This document shows positions 1 to 14,830 of a stretch of DNA of 64,000 nt, piece after piece. Both the position numbers and the translations under genes were made by a program. The notes under the pieces were generated by a model. The model was given only the letters and a program-made list of their open reading frames with translations, was not told the origin of the DNA and did not search any database. The DNA comes from Pampus argenteus (taxonomy: Eukaryota; Chordata; Actinopteri; Scombriformes; Stromateidae): positions 780,001 through 844,000 of the forward strand of contig CM072877.1 of NCBI GenBank assembly GCA_036937835.1. Reading direction: 5' to 3'. Numbering within the stretch: the first letter of the stretch is position 1; every line of letters begins with the position of its first letter.

Positions 1-3000
1 CACTTCTGAGAGCTTCCTGCAGCTTTTACTGTAACATTTGTAAAAATAGCTTTCTCTCGGCGAGAGAGGCCCAAAACTGACAACTACAGTTTTTCTTAAA
101 CAAGGAGCAATATTTTCAATCAAAACCATGTTTGCCATCACCAAGTAACTGATTTCTAATGATTAGGAGCCCAAAAATAACTTCTGAGAGCTTCCTGCAG
201 CTTTTACTGTAACATTTGTAAAAATAGCTTTCTCTCGGCGAGAGAAGGTCAAAACTGACAACTACAGTTTTTCTTAAACAAGGAGCAATATTTTCAATCA
301 AAACCATGTTTGCCATCAACAAGTAACTGATTTCTAATGATTAGGACCAAAAAACTTACTTCTGAGAGCTTCCTGCAGCTTTTACTGTAACATTTGTAAA
401 AATAGCTTTCTCTCAGGCCAAAACTGACAACTACAGTTTTTCTTAAACAAGGATCAATATTTTCAACAAAACCATGTTTGCCATCAACAAGTAACTGATT
501 TCTAATGATTAGGACCAAAAAACTCACTTCTGAGAGCTTCCTGCAGCTTTTACTGTAACATTTGTAAAAAAATAGCTTTCTCTCGGCGAGAGAAGGCCAA
601 AACTGACAACTATAGTTTTTCTTAAACAAGGAGCCATATTTTCAATCAAAACCATGTTTGCCATCAACAAGTAACTGATTTCTAATGATTAGGACCAAAA
701 AACTCACTTCTGAGAGCTTCCTGCAGCTTTTACTGTAACATTTGTAAAAATAGCTTTCTCTCAGGCCAAAACTGACAACTACAGTTTTTCTTAAACAAGC
801 AGCAATATTTTCAATCAAAACCATGTTTGCCATCAACAAGTAACTGATTTCTAATGATTAGGACCAAAAAACTCACTTCTTAGGGCTTCCTGCAGCTTTT
901 ACTGTAACATTTGTAAAAATAGCTTTCTCTCAGGCCAAAACTGACAACTACAGTTTTTCTTAAACTAGGAGCAATATTTTCAATAAAAACCATGTTTGCC
1001 ATCAACAAGTAACTGATTTCTAATGATTAGGACCAAAAAACTCACTTCTGAGAGCTTCCTGCAGCTTTTACTGTAACATTTGTAAAAATAGCTTTCTCTC
1101 AGGCCAAAACTGACAACTACAGTTTTTGTTAAACAAGGAGCAATATTATCAATAAAAACCATGTTTGCCATCAACAAGTAACTAATTTCTAATGATTAGG
1201 ACCAAAAAACTCACTTCTGAGAGCTTCCTGCAGCTTTTACTGTAACATTTGTAAAAATAGCTTTCTCTCGGCGAGAGAAGCCCCAAACTGACAACTATAG
1301 TTTTTCTTAAACAAGGAGCCATATTTTCAATCAAAACCATGTTTGCCATCAACAAGTAACTGATTTCTAATGATTAGGAGCAAAAATCTCACTTCTGAGA
1401 GCTTCCTGCAGCTTTTACTGTAACATTTGTAAAAATAGCTTTCTCTCAGCCCAAAACTGACAACTACAGTTTTTCTACAACAACGAGCAATATTTTCAAT
1501 CAAAACCATGTTTGCCATCAACAAGTAACTGATTTCTAATGATTAGGACCAAAAAAACTCACTTCTGAGAGCTCCCTGCAGCTTTTACTGTAACATTTGT
1601 AAAAAAAGCTTTCTCTCAGGCCAAAACTGACAACTACAGTTTTTCTTTAACAACGAGCAATATTTTAAAACAAAACCATGTTTGCCATCAACAAGTAACT
1701 AATTTCAAATGATTAGGACCAAAAAACTCACTTCTGAGATATTCCTGCAGCTTTTACTGTAACATTTGTAAAAATAGCTTTCTCTCAGGCAAAACTGACA
1801 ACTACAGTTTTTCTTAAACAAGGAGCAATATTTTCAATCAAAACCATGTTTGCCATCAACAAGTAACTGATTTCTAATGATTAGGACCAAAAAACTCACT
1901 TCTGAGAGCTTCCTGCAGCTTTTACTGTAACATTTGTAAAAATAGCTTTCTCTCAGGCCAAAACTGACAACTACAGTTTTTCTTAAACAAGGAGCAATAT
2001 TTTTTCAATCAAAATAATGTTTGCCATCAACAAGTAACTGATTTCTAATGATTAGGACCAAAAAACTCACTTCTGAGAGCTTCCTGCAGCTTTTACTGTA
2101 ACATTTGTAAAAATAGCTTTCTCTCAGGCCAAAACTGACAACTACAGTTTTTCTTAAACAAGCAGCAATATTTTCAATCAAAACCATGTTTGCCATCAAC
2201 AAGTAACTGATTTCTAATGATTAGGACCAAAAAACTCACTTCTTAGGGCTTCCTGCAGCTTTTACTGTAACATTTGTAAAAATAGCTTTCTCTCAGGCCA
2301 AAACTGACAACTACAGTTTTTCTTAAACTAGGAGCAATATTTTCAATAAAAACCATGTTTGCCATCAACAAGTAACTGATTTCTAATGATTAGGACCAAA
2401 AAACTCACTTCTGAGAGCTTCCTGCAGCTTTTACTGTAACATTTGTAAAAATAGCTTTCTCTCAGGCCAAAACTGACAACTACAGTTTTTGTTAAACAAG
2501 GAGCAATATTTTCAATAAAAACCATGTTTGCCATCAACAAGTAACTGATTTCTAATGATTAGGACCAAAAAACTCACTTCTGAGAGCTTCCTGCAGCTTT
2601 TACTGTAACATTTGTAAAAATAGCTTTCTCTCAGGCCAAAACTGACAACTACAGTTTTTGTTAAACAAGGAGCAATATTTTCAATAAAAACCATGTTTGC
2701 CATCAACATGTAACTGATTTCTAATGATTAGGACCAAAAAACTCACTTCTAAGAGCTTCCTGCAGCTTTTACTGTAACATTTTTAAAAAATAGCTTTCTC
2801 TCTGCGAGAGAAGGCCAAAACTGACAACTACAGTTTTTCTTAAACAAGGAGCAATATTTTCAATCAAAACCACGTTTGCCATCAACAAGTAACTGATTTC
2901 TAATGATTAGGACCAAAAAACTCACTTCTGAGAGCTTCCTGCAGCTTTTACTGTAACATTTGTAAAAAATAGCTTTCTCTCAGGCCAAAACTGACAACTA

Positions 3001-4643
3001 CAGTTTTTCTTAAACAAGGAGCAATATTTTCAATAAAAACCATGTTTGCCATCAACAAGTAACTGATTTCTAATGATTAAGACCAAAAAACTTACTTCTG
3101 AGAGCTTCCTGCAGAATTTTACTGTAACATTTGTAAAAAAAGCTTTCTCTCTGCGAGAGAAGGCCAAAACTGACAACTACAGTTTTTCTTAAACAAGGAG
3201 AAATATTTTCAATCAAAACCATGTTTGCCATCAACAAGTAACTGATTTCTAATGATTAGGACAAAAAAACTCACTTCTGAGAGCTTCCTGCAGCTCTTAC
3301 TGTAACATTTGTAAAAATAGCTTTCTCTCAGGCCAAAACTGACAACTACAGTTTTTCTTAAACAAGGAGCAATATTTTCAATCAAAACCATGTTTGCCAT
3401 CAACAAGTAACTGATTTCTAATGATTAGGACCAAAAAACTCACTTCTGAGAGCTTCCTGCAGCTTTTACTGTAACATTTGTAAAAATAGCTTTCTCTCAG
3501 CCAGAGAATGTCAAAACTGACAACTACAGTTTTTCTTAAACAAGGAGCAATATTTTCAATCAAAACCATGTTTGCCATCAACAAGTAACTGATTTCTAAT
3601 GATTAGGACCAAAAAACTCACTTCTGAGAGCTTCCTGCAGCTTTTACTGTAACATTTGTAAAAATAGCTTTCTCTCGGCGAGAGAGGCCCAAAACTGACA
3701 ACTACAGTTTTTCTTAAACAAGGAGCAATATTTTCAATCAAAACCATGTTTGCCATCACCAAGTAACTGATTTCTAATGATTAGGAGCCCAAAAATAACT
3801 TCTGAGAGCTTCCTGCAGCTTTTACTGTAACATTTGTAAAAATAGCTTTCTCTCGGCGAGAGAAGGTCAAAACTGACAACTACAGTTTTTCTTAAACAAG
3901 GAGCAATATTTTCAATCAAAACCATGTTTGCCATCAACAAGTAACTGATTTCTAATGATTAGGACCAAAAAACTTACTTCTGAGAGCTTCCTGCAGCTTT
4001 TACTGTAACATTTGTAAAAATAGCTTTCACTCAGGCCAAAACTGACAACTACAGTTTTTCTTAAACAAGGATCAATATTTTCAACAAAACCATGTTTGCC
4101 ATCAACAAGTAACTGATTTCTAATGATTAGGACCAAAAAACTGACTTCTGAGAGCTTCCTGCAGCTTTTACTGTAACATTTGTAAAAAAATAGCTTTCTC
4201 TCGGCGAGAGAAGGCCAAAACTGACAACTATAGTTTTTCTTAAACAAGGAGCCATATTTTCAATCAAAACCATGTTTGCCATCAACAAGTAACTGATTTC
4301 TAATGATTAGGACCAAAAAACTCACTTCTGAGAGCTTCCTGCAGCTTTTACTGTAACATTTGTAAAAATAGCTTTCTCTCCGGCCAAAACTGACAACTAC
4401 AGTTTTTCTTAACCAAGGAGCAATATTTTCAATCAAAACCATGTTTGCCTGATGGCAAACATGGTTTTGATTGAAAATAACTGTAACTGATTTCTAATGA
4501 TTAGGACCAAAAAACTAACTTCTGAGAGCTTACTGCAGCTTTTACTGTAACATTTGTAAAAATAGCTTTGTCTCAGGCCAAAACTGACAACTACAGTTTT
4601 TCTTAAACAAGGAGCAAAATTTTCAATCAAAACCATGTTTGCC
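1..4643 (-). repeat. Higher-order repeat block A, copy 1
   Basis: The order of unit subtypes and nearly every base match 6579-11221 at a constant offset of 6578 bp. A rare difference is tattatc near 1147 against tattttc in the second copy. The block contains 178-bp units, 169-bp units, and at its right end the perfect foldback at 4424-4479. Similarity stops after 4643, where gccaacaac follows here and gccatcaac in the other copy. The first about 630 bp also recur inside the block at an offset of 3618 bp, so the block is itself nested. Confidence 0.9.
4424..4479. repeat. Perfect 26-bp foldback within the satellite, copy 1
   Basis: The 26 bases at 4424-4449 are the exact reverse complement of 4454-4479, separated by the loop tgat. 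In a normal unit the sequence after catgtttgcc is atcaacaag. Here that is replaced by an inverted piece of the neighbouring unit, after which the array resumes with actgtaactgatttc. The adjacent unit carries the marker aaccaagg in place of aaacaagg. Single strands of this DNA could fold into a stable hairpin. Confidence 0.95.
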
Positions 4644-6578
4644 AACAACAAGTAACTGATTTCTAATAATTAGGAGCAAAAATCTCACTTCTGAGAGCTT
4701 CCTGCAGCTTTTACTGTAACATTTGTAAAAATAGCTTTCTCTCAGCCCAAAACTGACAACTACAGTTTTTCTACAACAACGAGCAATATTTTCAATCAAA
4801 ACCATGTTTGCCATCAACAAGTAACTGATTTCTAATGATTAGGACCAAAAAAACTCACTTCTGAGAGCTCCCTGCAGCTTTTACTGTAACATTTGTAAAA
4901 AAAGCTTTCTCTCAGGCCAAAACTGACAACTACAGTTTTTCTTTAACAACGAGCAATATTTTAAAACAAAACCATGTTTGCCATCAACAAGTAACTGATT
5001 TCAAATGATTAGGACCAAAAAACTCACTTCTGAGATATTCCTGCAGCTTTTACTGTAACATTTGTAAAAATAGCTTTCTCTCAGGCAAAACTGACAACTA
5101 CAGTTTTTCTTAAACAAGGAGCAATATTTTCAATCAAAACCATGTTTGCCATCAACAAGTAACTGATTTCTAATGATTAGGACCAAAAAACTCACTTCTG
5201 AGAGCTTCCTGCAGCTTTTACTGTAACATTTGTAAAAATAGCTTTCTCTCAGGCCAAAACTGACAACTACAGTTTTTCTTAAACAAGGAGCAATATTTTT
5301 TCAATCAAAATAATGTTTGCCATCAACAAGTAACTGATTTCTAATGATTAGGACCAAAAAACTCACTTCTGAGAGCTTCCTGCAGCTTTTACTGTAACAT
5401 TTGTAAAAATAGCTTTCTCTCAGGCCAAAACTGACAACTACAGTTTTTTCTTAAACAAGCAGCAATATTTTCAATCAAAACCATGTTTGCCATCAACAAG
5501 TAACTGATTTCTAATGATTAGGACCAAAAAACTCACTTCTTAGGGCTTCCTGCAGCTTTTACTGTAACATTTGTAAAAATAGCTTTCTCTCAGGCCAAAA
5601 CTGACAACTACAGTTTTTGTTAAACAAGGAGCAATATTTTTAATAAAAACCATGTTTGCCATCAACATGTAACTGATTTCTAATGATTAGGACCAAAAAA
5701 CTCACTTCTAAGAGCTTCCTGCAGCTTTTACTGTAACATTTTTAAAAAATAGCTTTCTCTCTGCGAGAGAAGGCCAAAACTGACAACTACAGTTTTTCTT
5801 AAACAAGGAGCAATATTTTCAATCAAAACCACGTTTGCCATCAACAAGTAACTGATTTCTAATGATTAGGACCAAAAAACTCACTTCTGAGAGCTTCCTG
5901 CAGCTTTTACTGTAACATTTGTAAAAAATAGCTTTCTCTCAGGCCAAAACTGACAACTACAGTTTTTCTTAAACAAGGAGCAATATTTTCAATAAAAACC
6001 ATGTTTGCCATCAACAAGTAACTGATTTCTAATGATTAAGACCAAAAAACTTACTTCTGAGAGCTTCCTGCAGAATTTTACTGTAACATTTGTAAAAAAA
6101 AGCTTTCTCTCTGCGAGAGAAGGCCAAAACTGACAACTACAGTTTTTCTTAAACAAGGAGAAATATTTTCAATCAAAACCATGTTTGCCATCAACAAGTA
6201 ACTGATTTCTAATGATTAGGACAAAAAAACTCACTTCTGAGAGCTTCCTGCAGCTCTTACTGTAACATTTGTAAAAATAGCTTTCTCTCAGGCCAAAACT
6301 GACAACTACAGTTTTTCTTAAACAAGGAGCAATATTTTCAATCAAAACCATGTTTGCCATCAACAAGTAACTGATTTCTAATGATTAGGACCAAAAAACT
6401 CACTTCTGAGAGCTTCCTGCAGCTTTTACTGTAACATTTGTAAAAATAGCTTTCTCTCAGCCAGAGAATGTCAAAACTGACAACTACAGTTTTTCTTAAA
6501 CAAGGAGCAATATTTTCAATCAAAACCATGTTTGCCATCAACAAGTAACTGATTTCTAATGATTAGGACCAAAAAACT
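4644..6578 (-). repeat. Shortened internal copy of part of block A
   Basis: This stretch resembles about 1348-3618 in the same order. The offset is 3296 bp at its left end and 2960 bp at its right end, so about two units (near 338 bp) are missing relative to the earlier copy. The loss lies close to 5,590-5,660, where a unit carrying cttcttagggcttcc is followed directly by the caacatgtaactg unit. Unequal exchange between units is the simplest explanation. Confidence 0.8.
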
Positions 6579-9500
6579 CACTTCTGAGAGCTTCCTGCAG
6601 CTTTTACTGTAACATTTGTAAAAATAGCTTTCTCTCGGCGAGAGAGGCCCAAAACTGACAACTACAGTTTTTCTTAAACAAGGAGCAATATTTTCAATCA
6701 AAACCATGTTTGCCATCACCAAGTAACTGATTTCTAATGATTAGGAGCCCAAAAATAACTTCTGAGAGCTTCCTGCAGCTTTTACTGTAACATTTGTAAA
6801 AATAGCTTTCTCTCGGCGAGAGAAGGTCAAAACTGACAACTACAGTTTTTCTTAAACAAGGAGCAATATTTTCAATCAAAACCATGTTTGCCATCAACAA
6901 GTAACTGATTTCTAATGATTAGGACCAAAAAACTTACTTCTGAGAGCTTCCTGCAGCTTTTACTGTAACATTTGTAAAAATAGCTTTCTCTCAGGCCAAA
7001 ACTGACAACTACAGTTTTTCTTAAACAAGGATCAATATTTTCAACAAAACCATGTTTGCCATCAACAAGTAACTGATTTCTAATGATTAGGACCAAAAAA
7101 CTCACTTCTGAGAGCTTCCTGCAGCTTTTACTGTAACATTTGTAAAAAAATAGCTTTCTCTCGGCGAGAGAAGGCCAAAACTGACAACTATAGTTTTTCT
7201 TAAACAAGGAGCCATATTTTCAATCAAAACCATGTTTGCCATCAACAAGTAACTGATTTCTAATGATTAGGACCAAAAAACTCACTTCTGAGAGCTTCCT
7301 GCAGCTTTTACTGTAACATTTGTAAAAATAGCTTTCTCTCAGGCCAAAACTGACAACTACAGTTTTTCTTAAACAAGCAGCAATATTTTCAATCAAAACC
7401 ATGTTTGCCATCAACAAGTAACTGATTTCTAATGATTAGGACCAAAAAACTCACTTCTTAGGGCTTCCTGCAGCTTTTACTGTAACATTTGTAAAAATAG
7501 CTTTCTCTCAGGCCAAAACTGACAACTACAGTTTTTCTTAAACTAGGAGCAATATTTTCAATAAAAACCATGTTTGCCATCAACAAGTAACTGATTTCTA
7601 ATGATTAGGACCAAAAAACTCACTTCTGAGAGCTTCCTGCAGCTTTTACTGTAACATTTGTAAAAATAGCTTTCTCTCAGGCCAAAACTGACAACTACAG
7701 TTTTTGTTAAACAAGGAGCAATATTTTCAATAAAAACCATGTTTGCCATCAACAAGTAACTAATTTCTAATGATTAGGACCAAAAAACTCACTTCTGAGA
7801 GCTTCCTGCAGCTTTTACTGTAACATTTGTAAAAATAGCTTTCTCTCGGCGAGAGAAGCCCCAAACTGACAACTATAGTTTTTCTTAAACAAGGAGCCAT
7901 ATTTTCAATCAAAACCATGTTTGCCATCAACAAGTAACTGATTTCTAATGATTAGGAGCAAAAATCTCACTTCTGAGAGCTTCCTGCAGCTTTTACTGTA
8001 ACATTTGTAAAAATAGCTTTCTCTCAGCCCAAAACTGACAACTACAGTTTTTCTACAACAACGAGCAATATTTTCAATCAAAACCATGTTTGCCATCAAC
8101 AAGTAACTGATTTCTAATGATTAGGACCAAAAAAACTCACTTCTGAGAGCTCCCTGCAGCTTTTACTGTAACATTTGTAAAAAAAGCTTTCTCTCAGGCC
8201 AAAACTGACAACTACAGTTTTTCTTTAACAACGAGCAATATTTTAAAACAAAACCATGTTTGCCATCAACAAGTAACTAATTTCAAATGATTAGGACCAA
8301 AAAACTCACTTCTGAGATATTCCTGCAGCTTTTACTGTAACATTTGTAAAAATAGCTTTCTCTCAGGCAAAACTGACAACTACAGTTTTTCTTAAACAAG
8401 GAGCAATATTTTCAATCAAAACCATGTTTGCCATCAACAAGTAACTGATTTCTAATGATTAGGACCAAAAAACTCACTTCTGAGAGCTTCCTGCAGCTTT
8501 TACTGTAACATTTGTAAAAATAGCTTTCTCTCAGGCCAAAACTGACAACTACAGTTTTTCTTAAACAAGGAGCAATATTTTTTCAATCAAAATAATGTTT
8601 GCCATCAACAAGTAACTGATTTCTAATGATTAGGACCAAAAAACTCACTTCTGAGAGCTTCCTGCAGCTTTTACTGTAACATTTGTAAAAATAGCTTTCT
8701 CTCAGGCCAAAACTGACAACTACAGTTTTTCTTAAACAAGCAGCAATATTTTCAATCAAAACCATGTTTGCCATCAACAAGTAACTGATTTCTAATGATT
8801 AGGACCAAAAAACTCACTTCTTAGGGCTTCCTGCAGCTTTTACTGTAACATTTGTAAAAATAGCTTTCTCTCAGGCCAAAACTGACAACTACAGTTTTTC
8901 TTAAACTAGGAGCAATATTTTCAATAAAAACCATGTTTGCCATCAACAAGTAACTGATTTCTAATGATTAGGACCAAAAAACTCACTTCTGAGAGCTTCC
9001 TGCAGCTTTTACTGTAACATTTGTAAAAATAGCTTTCTCTCAGGCCAAAACTGACAACTACAGTTTTTGTTAAACAAGGAGCAATATTTTCAATAAAAAC
9101 CATGTTTGCCATCAACAAGTAACTGATTTCTAATGATTAGGACCAAAAAACTCACTTCTGAGAGCTTCCTGCAGCTTTTACTGTAACATTTGTAAAAATA
9201 GCTTTCTCTCAGGCCAAAACTGACAACTACAGTTTTTGTTAAACAAGGAGCAATATTTTCAATAAAAACCATGTTTGCCATCAACATGTAACTGATTTCT
9301 AATGATTAGGACCAAAAAACTCACTTCTAAGAGCTTCCTGCAGCTTTTACTGTAACATTTTTAAAAAATAGCTTTCTCTCTGCGAGAGAAGGCCAAAACT
9401 GACAACTACAGTTTTTCTTAAACAAGGAGCAATATTTTCAATCAAAACCACGTTTGCCATCAACAAGTAACTGATTTCTAATGATTAGGACCAAAAAACT

Positions 9501-11221
9501 CACTTCTGAGAGCTTCCTGCAGCTTTTACTGTAACATTTGTAAAAAATAGCTTTCTCTCAGGCCAAAACTGACAACTACAGTTTTTCTTAAACAAGGAGC
9601 AATATTTTCAATAAAAACCATGTTTGCCATCAACAAGTAACTGATTTCTAATGATTAAGACCAAAAAACTTACTTCTGAGAGCTTCCTGCAGAATTTTAC
9701 TGTAACATTTGTAAAAAAAGCTTTCTCTCTGCGAGAGAAGGCCAAAACTGACAACTACAGTTTTTCTTAAACAAGGAGAAATATTTTCAATCAAAACCAT
9801 GTTTGCCATCAACAAGTAACTGATTTCTAATGATTAGGACAAAAAAACTCACTTCTGAGAGCTTCCTGCAGCTCTTACTGTAACATTTGTAAAAATAGCT
9901 TTCTCTCAGGCCAAAACTGACAACTACAGTTTTTCTTAAACAAGGAGCAATATTTTCAATCAAAACCATGTTTGCCATCAACAAGTAACTGATTTCTAAT
10001 GATTAGGACCAAAAAACTCACTTCTGAGAGCTTCCTGCAGCTTTTACTGTAACATTTGTAAAAATAGCTTTCTCTCAGCCAGAGAATGTCAAAACTGACA
10101 ACTACAGTTTTTCTTAAACAAGGAGCAATATTTTCAATCAAAACCATGTTTGCCATCAACAAGTAACTGATTTCTAATGATTAGGACCAAAAAACTCACT
10201 TCTGAGAGCTTCCTGCAGCTTTTACTGTAACATTTGTAAAAATAGCTTTCTCTCGGCGAGAGAGGCCCAAAACTGACAACTACAGTTTTTCTTAAACAAG
10301 GAGCAATATTTTCAATCAAAACCATGTTTGCCATCACCAAGTAACTGATTTCTAATGATTAGGAGCCCAAAAATAACTTCTGAGAGCTTCCTGCAGCTTT
10401 TACTGTAACATTTGTAAAAATAGCTTTCTCTCGGCGAGAGAAGGTCAAAACTGACAACTACAGTTTTTCTTAAACAAGGAGCAATATTTTCAATCAAAAC
10501 CATGTTTGCCATCAACAAGTAACTGATTTCTAATGATTAGGACCAAAAAACTTACTTCTGAGAGCTTCCTGCAGCTTTTACTGTAACATTTGTAAAAATA
10601 GCTTTCACTCAGGCCAAAACTGACAACTACAGTTTTTCTTAAACAAGGATCAATATTTTCAACAAAACCATGTTTGCCATCAACAAGTAACTGATTTCTA
10701 ATGATTAGGACCAAAAAACTCACTTCTGAGAGCTTCCTGCAGCTTTTACTGTAACATTTGTAAAAAAATAGCTTTCTCTCGGCGAGAGAAGGCCAAAACT
10801 GACAACTATAGTTTTTCTTAAACAAGGAGCCATATTTTCAATCAAAACCATGTTTGCCATCAACAAGTAACTGATTTCTAATGATTAGGACCAAAAAACT
10901 CACTTCTGAGAGCTTCCTGCAGCTTTTACTGTAACATTTGTAAAAATAGCTTTCTCTCCGGCCAAAACTGACAACTACAGTTTTTCTTAACCAAGGAGCA
11001 ATATTTTCAATCAAAACCATGTTTGCCTGATGGCAAACATGGTTTTGATTGAAAATAACTGTAACTGATTTCTAATGATTAGGACCAAAAAACTAACTTC
11101 TGAGAGCTTACTGCAGCTTTTACTGTAACATTTGTAAAAATAGCTTTGTCTCAGGCCAAAACTGACAACTACAGTTTTTCTTAAACAAGGAGCAAAATTT
11201 TCAATCAAAACCATGTTTGCC
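6579..11221 (-). repeat. Higher-order repeat block A, copy 2
   Basis: This is the second copy of 1-4643, offset 6578 bp, with the same sequence of 169- and 178-bp units and the same foldback near its right end (11,002-11,057). Diagnostic variant units line up between the copies, including those with tctctcagccagagaatgtc, gcagaattttactg and cttcttagggcttcc. Confidence 0.9.
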
Positions 11222-14200
11222 ATCAACAAGTAACTGATTTCTAATGCTTAGGACCAAAAAACTCACTTCTGAGAGCTTCCTGCAGCTTTTACTGTAACAT
11301 TTGTAAAAATAGCTTTCTCTCGGCGAGAGAAGGCCAAAACTGACAACTACAGTTTGTCTTAAACAAGGAGCAATATTTTCAATCAAAACCATGTTTGCCA
11401 TCAACAAGTAACTGATTTCTAATGATTAGGACCAAAAAACTCACTTCTGAGAGCTTCCTGCAGCTTTCACTGTAACATTTGTAAAAATAGCTTTCTCTCG
11501 GCGAGAGAAGGCCAAAACTGACAACTATAGTTTTTCTTAAACAAGGAGCAATATTTTCAATCAAAACCATGTTTGCCATCAACAAGTAACTGATTTCTAA
11601 TGATTAGGACCAAAAAACTCACTTCTGAGAGCTTCCTGCAGCTTTTACTGTAACATTTGTAAAAATAGCTTTCTCTCAGGCCAAAATTGACAACTACAGT
11701 TTTTCTTAAACAAGGAGCAATATTTTCAATCAAAACCATGTTTGCTATCAACAAGTAACTGATTTCTAATGATTAGGAGCCCAAAAATAACTTCTGAGAG
11801 CTTCCTGCAGCTTTTACTGTAACATTTGTAAAAATAGCTTTCTCTCAGGCCAAAACTGACAACTACAGTTTTTCTTAAACAAGGAGCAATATTTTCAATC
11901 AAAACCATGTTTGCCATCAACAAGTAACTGATTTCTAATGCTTAGGACCAAAAAACTCACTTCTGAGAGCTTCCTGCAGCTTTTACTGTAACATTTGTAA
12001 AAATAGCTTTCTCTCAGGCCAAAACTGACAACTACAGTTTTTCTTAAACAAGGAGCAATATTTTCAATCAAAACCATGTTTGCCATCAACAAGTAACTGA
12101 TTTCTAATGCTTAGGACCAAAAAACTCACTTCTGAGAGCTTCCTGCAGCTTTTACTGTAACATTTGTAAAAATAGCTTTCTCTCAGGCCAAAACTGACAA
12201 CTACAGTTTTTCTTAAACAAGGAGCAATATTTTCAATCAAAACCATGTTTGCCATCAACAAGTAACTGATTTCTAATGATTAGGACCAAAAAACTCACTT
12301 CTGAGAGCTTCCTGCAGCTTTTACTGTAACATTTGTAAAAATAGCTTTCTCTCAGGCCAAAACTGACAACTACAGTTTTTCTTAAACAAGGATCAATATT
12401 TTCAACAAAACCATGTTTGCCATCAACAAGTAACTGATTCCTAATGATTAGGACCAAAAAACTCACTTCTGAGAGCTTCCTGCAGCTTTTACTGTAACAT
12501 TTGTAAAAATAGCTTTCTCTCAGGCCAAAACTGACAACTACAGTTTTTCTTAAACAAGGAGCAATATTTTCAATCAAAACCATGTTTGCCATCAACAAGT
12601 AACTGATTTCTAATGATTAGGACCAAAAAACTCACTTCTGAGAGCTTCCTGCAGCTTTTACTGTAACATTTGTAAAAATAGCTTTCTCTCAGGCCAAAAC
12701 TGACAACTACAGTTTTTCTTAAACAACAAGCAATATTTTCAATCAAAACCATGTTTGCCATCAACAAGTAACTGATTTCTAATGATTAGGACCAAAAACT
12801 CACTTCTGAGAGCTTCCTGCAGCTTTTACTGTAACATTTGTAAAAATAGCTTTCTCTCGGCGAGAGAAGCCCAAAACTGACAACTATAGTTTTTCTTAAA
12901 CAAGGAGCCATATTTTCAATCAAAACCATGTTTGCCATCAACAAGTAACTGATTTCTAATGATTAGGAGCAAAAAACTCACTTCTGAGAGCTTCCTGCAG
13001 CTTTTACTGTAACATTTGTAAAAATAGCTTTCTCTCGGCGAGAGAAGCCCAAAACTGACAACTATAGTTTTTCTTAAACAAGGAGCCATATTTTCAATCA
13101 AAACCATGTTTGCCATCAACAAGTAACTAATTTCTAATGATTAGGACCAAAAAACTCACTTCTGAGAGCTTCCTGCAGCTTTTACTGTAACATTTGTAAA
13201 AATAGCTTTCTCTCGGCGAGAGAAGCCCCAAACTGACAACTATAGTTTTTCTTAAACAAGGAGCCATATTTTCAATCAAAACCATGTTTGCCATCAACAA
13301 GTAACTGATTTCTAATGATTAGGAGCAAAAATCTCACTTCTGAGAGCTTCCTGCAGCTTTTACTGTAACATTTGTAAAAATAGCTTTCTCTCAGCCCAAA
13401 ACTGACAACTACAGTTTTTCTTTAAAAACGAGCAATATTTTAAAACAAAACCATGTTTGCCATCAACAAGTAACTGATTTCAAATGATTAGGACCAAAAA
13501 ACTCACTTCTGAGATATTCCTGCAGCTTTTACTGTAACATTTGTAAAAATAGCTTTCTCTCAGGCAAAACTGACAACTACAGTTTTTCTTAAACAAGGAG
13601 CAATATTTTCAATCAAAACCATGTTTGCCATCAACAAGTAACTGATTTCTAATGATTAGGACCAAAAAACTCACTTCTGAGAGCTTCCTGCAGCTTTTAC
13701 TGTAACATTTGTAAAAATAGCTTTCTCTCAGGCCAAAACTGACAACTACAGTTTTTCTTAAACAAGGAGCAATATTTTTTCAATCAAAATAATGTTTGCC
13801 ATCAACAAGTAACTGATTTCTAATGATTAGGACCAAAAAACTCACTTCTGAGAGCTTCCTGCAGCTTTTACTGTAACATGTGTAAAAATAGCTTTCTCTC
13901 AGGCCAAAACTGACAACTACAGTTTTTCTTAAACAAGCAGCAATATTTTCAATCAAAACCATGTTTGCCATCAACAAGTAACTGATTTCTAATGATTAGG
14001 ACCAAAAAACTCACTTCTGAGAGCTTCCTGCAGCTTTTACTGTAACATTTGTAAAAATAGCTTTCTCTCAGGCCAAAACTGACAACTACAGTTTTTGTTA
14101 AACAAGGAGCAATATTTTCAATAAAAACCATGTTTGCCATCAACATGTAACTGATTTCTAATGATTAGGACCAAAAAACTCACTTCTAAGAGCTTCCTGC

Positions 14201-14830
14201 AGCTTTTACTGTAACATTTTTAAAAAATAGCTTTCTCTCTGCGAGAGAAGGCCAAAACTGACAACTACAGTTTTTCTTAAACAAGGAGCAATATTTTCAA
14301 TCAAAACCACGTTTGCCATCAACAAGTAACTGATTTCTAATGATTAGGACCAAAAAACTCACTTCTGAGAGCTTCCTGCAGCTTTTACTGTAACATTTGT
14401 AAAAAATAGCTTTCTCTCAGGCCAAAACTGACAACTACAGTTTTTCTTAAACAAGGAGCAATATTTTCAATCAAAACCATGTTTGCCATCAACAAGTAAC
14501 TGATTTCTAATGATTAGGACCAAAAAACTCACTTCTGAGAGCTTCCTGCAGCTTTTACTGTAACATTTGTAAAAATAGCTTTCTCTCAGCCAGAGAATGT
14601 CAAAACTGACAACTACAGTTTTTCTTAAACAAGGAGCAATATTTTCAATCAAAACCATGTTTGCCATCAACAAGTAACTGATTTCTAATGATTAGGACCA
14701 AAAAACTCACTTCTGAGAGCTTCCTGCAGCTTTTACTGTAACATTTGTAAAAATAGCTTTCTCTCAGGCCAAAACTGACAACTACAGTTTTTCTTAAACA
14801 AGCAGCAATATTTTCAATCAAAACCATGTT
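9625..14830 (-). repeat. 5.2-kb higher-order repeat block B, copy 1
   Basis: Unit order from about 9,625 matches that from about 14,831 at an offset of 5206 bp. Matching landmarks include the gattaagacc unit, the tctctcagccagagaatg unit, the gcgagagaggccc unit, the foldback, and a run of units with aatgcttagg. The end of this copy abuts the start of the next, so the two are in direct tandem. Block B overlaps the end of block A copy 2, showing that duplications of different size were superimposed. Confidence 0.85.
11002..11057. repeat. Perfect 26-bp foldback within the satellite, copy 2
   Basis: Same structure as at 4424: arms at 11,002-11,027 and 11,032-11,057 with loop tgat. It lies exactly 6578 bp from the first copy, so it was carried along by duplication of block A. 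It is not an independent event. Confidence 0.95.
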
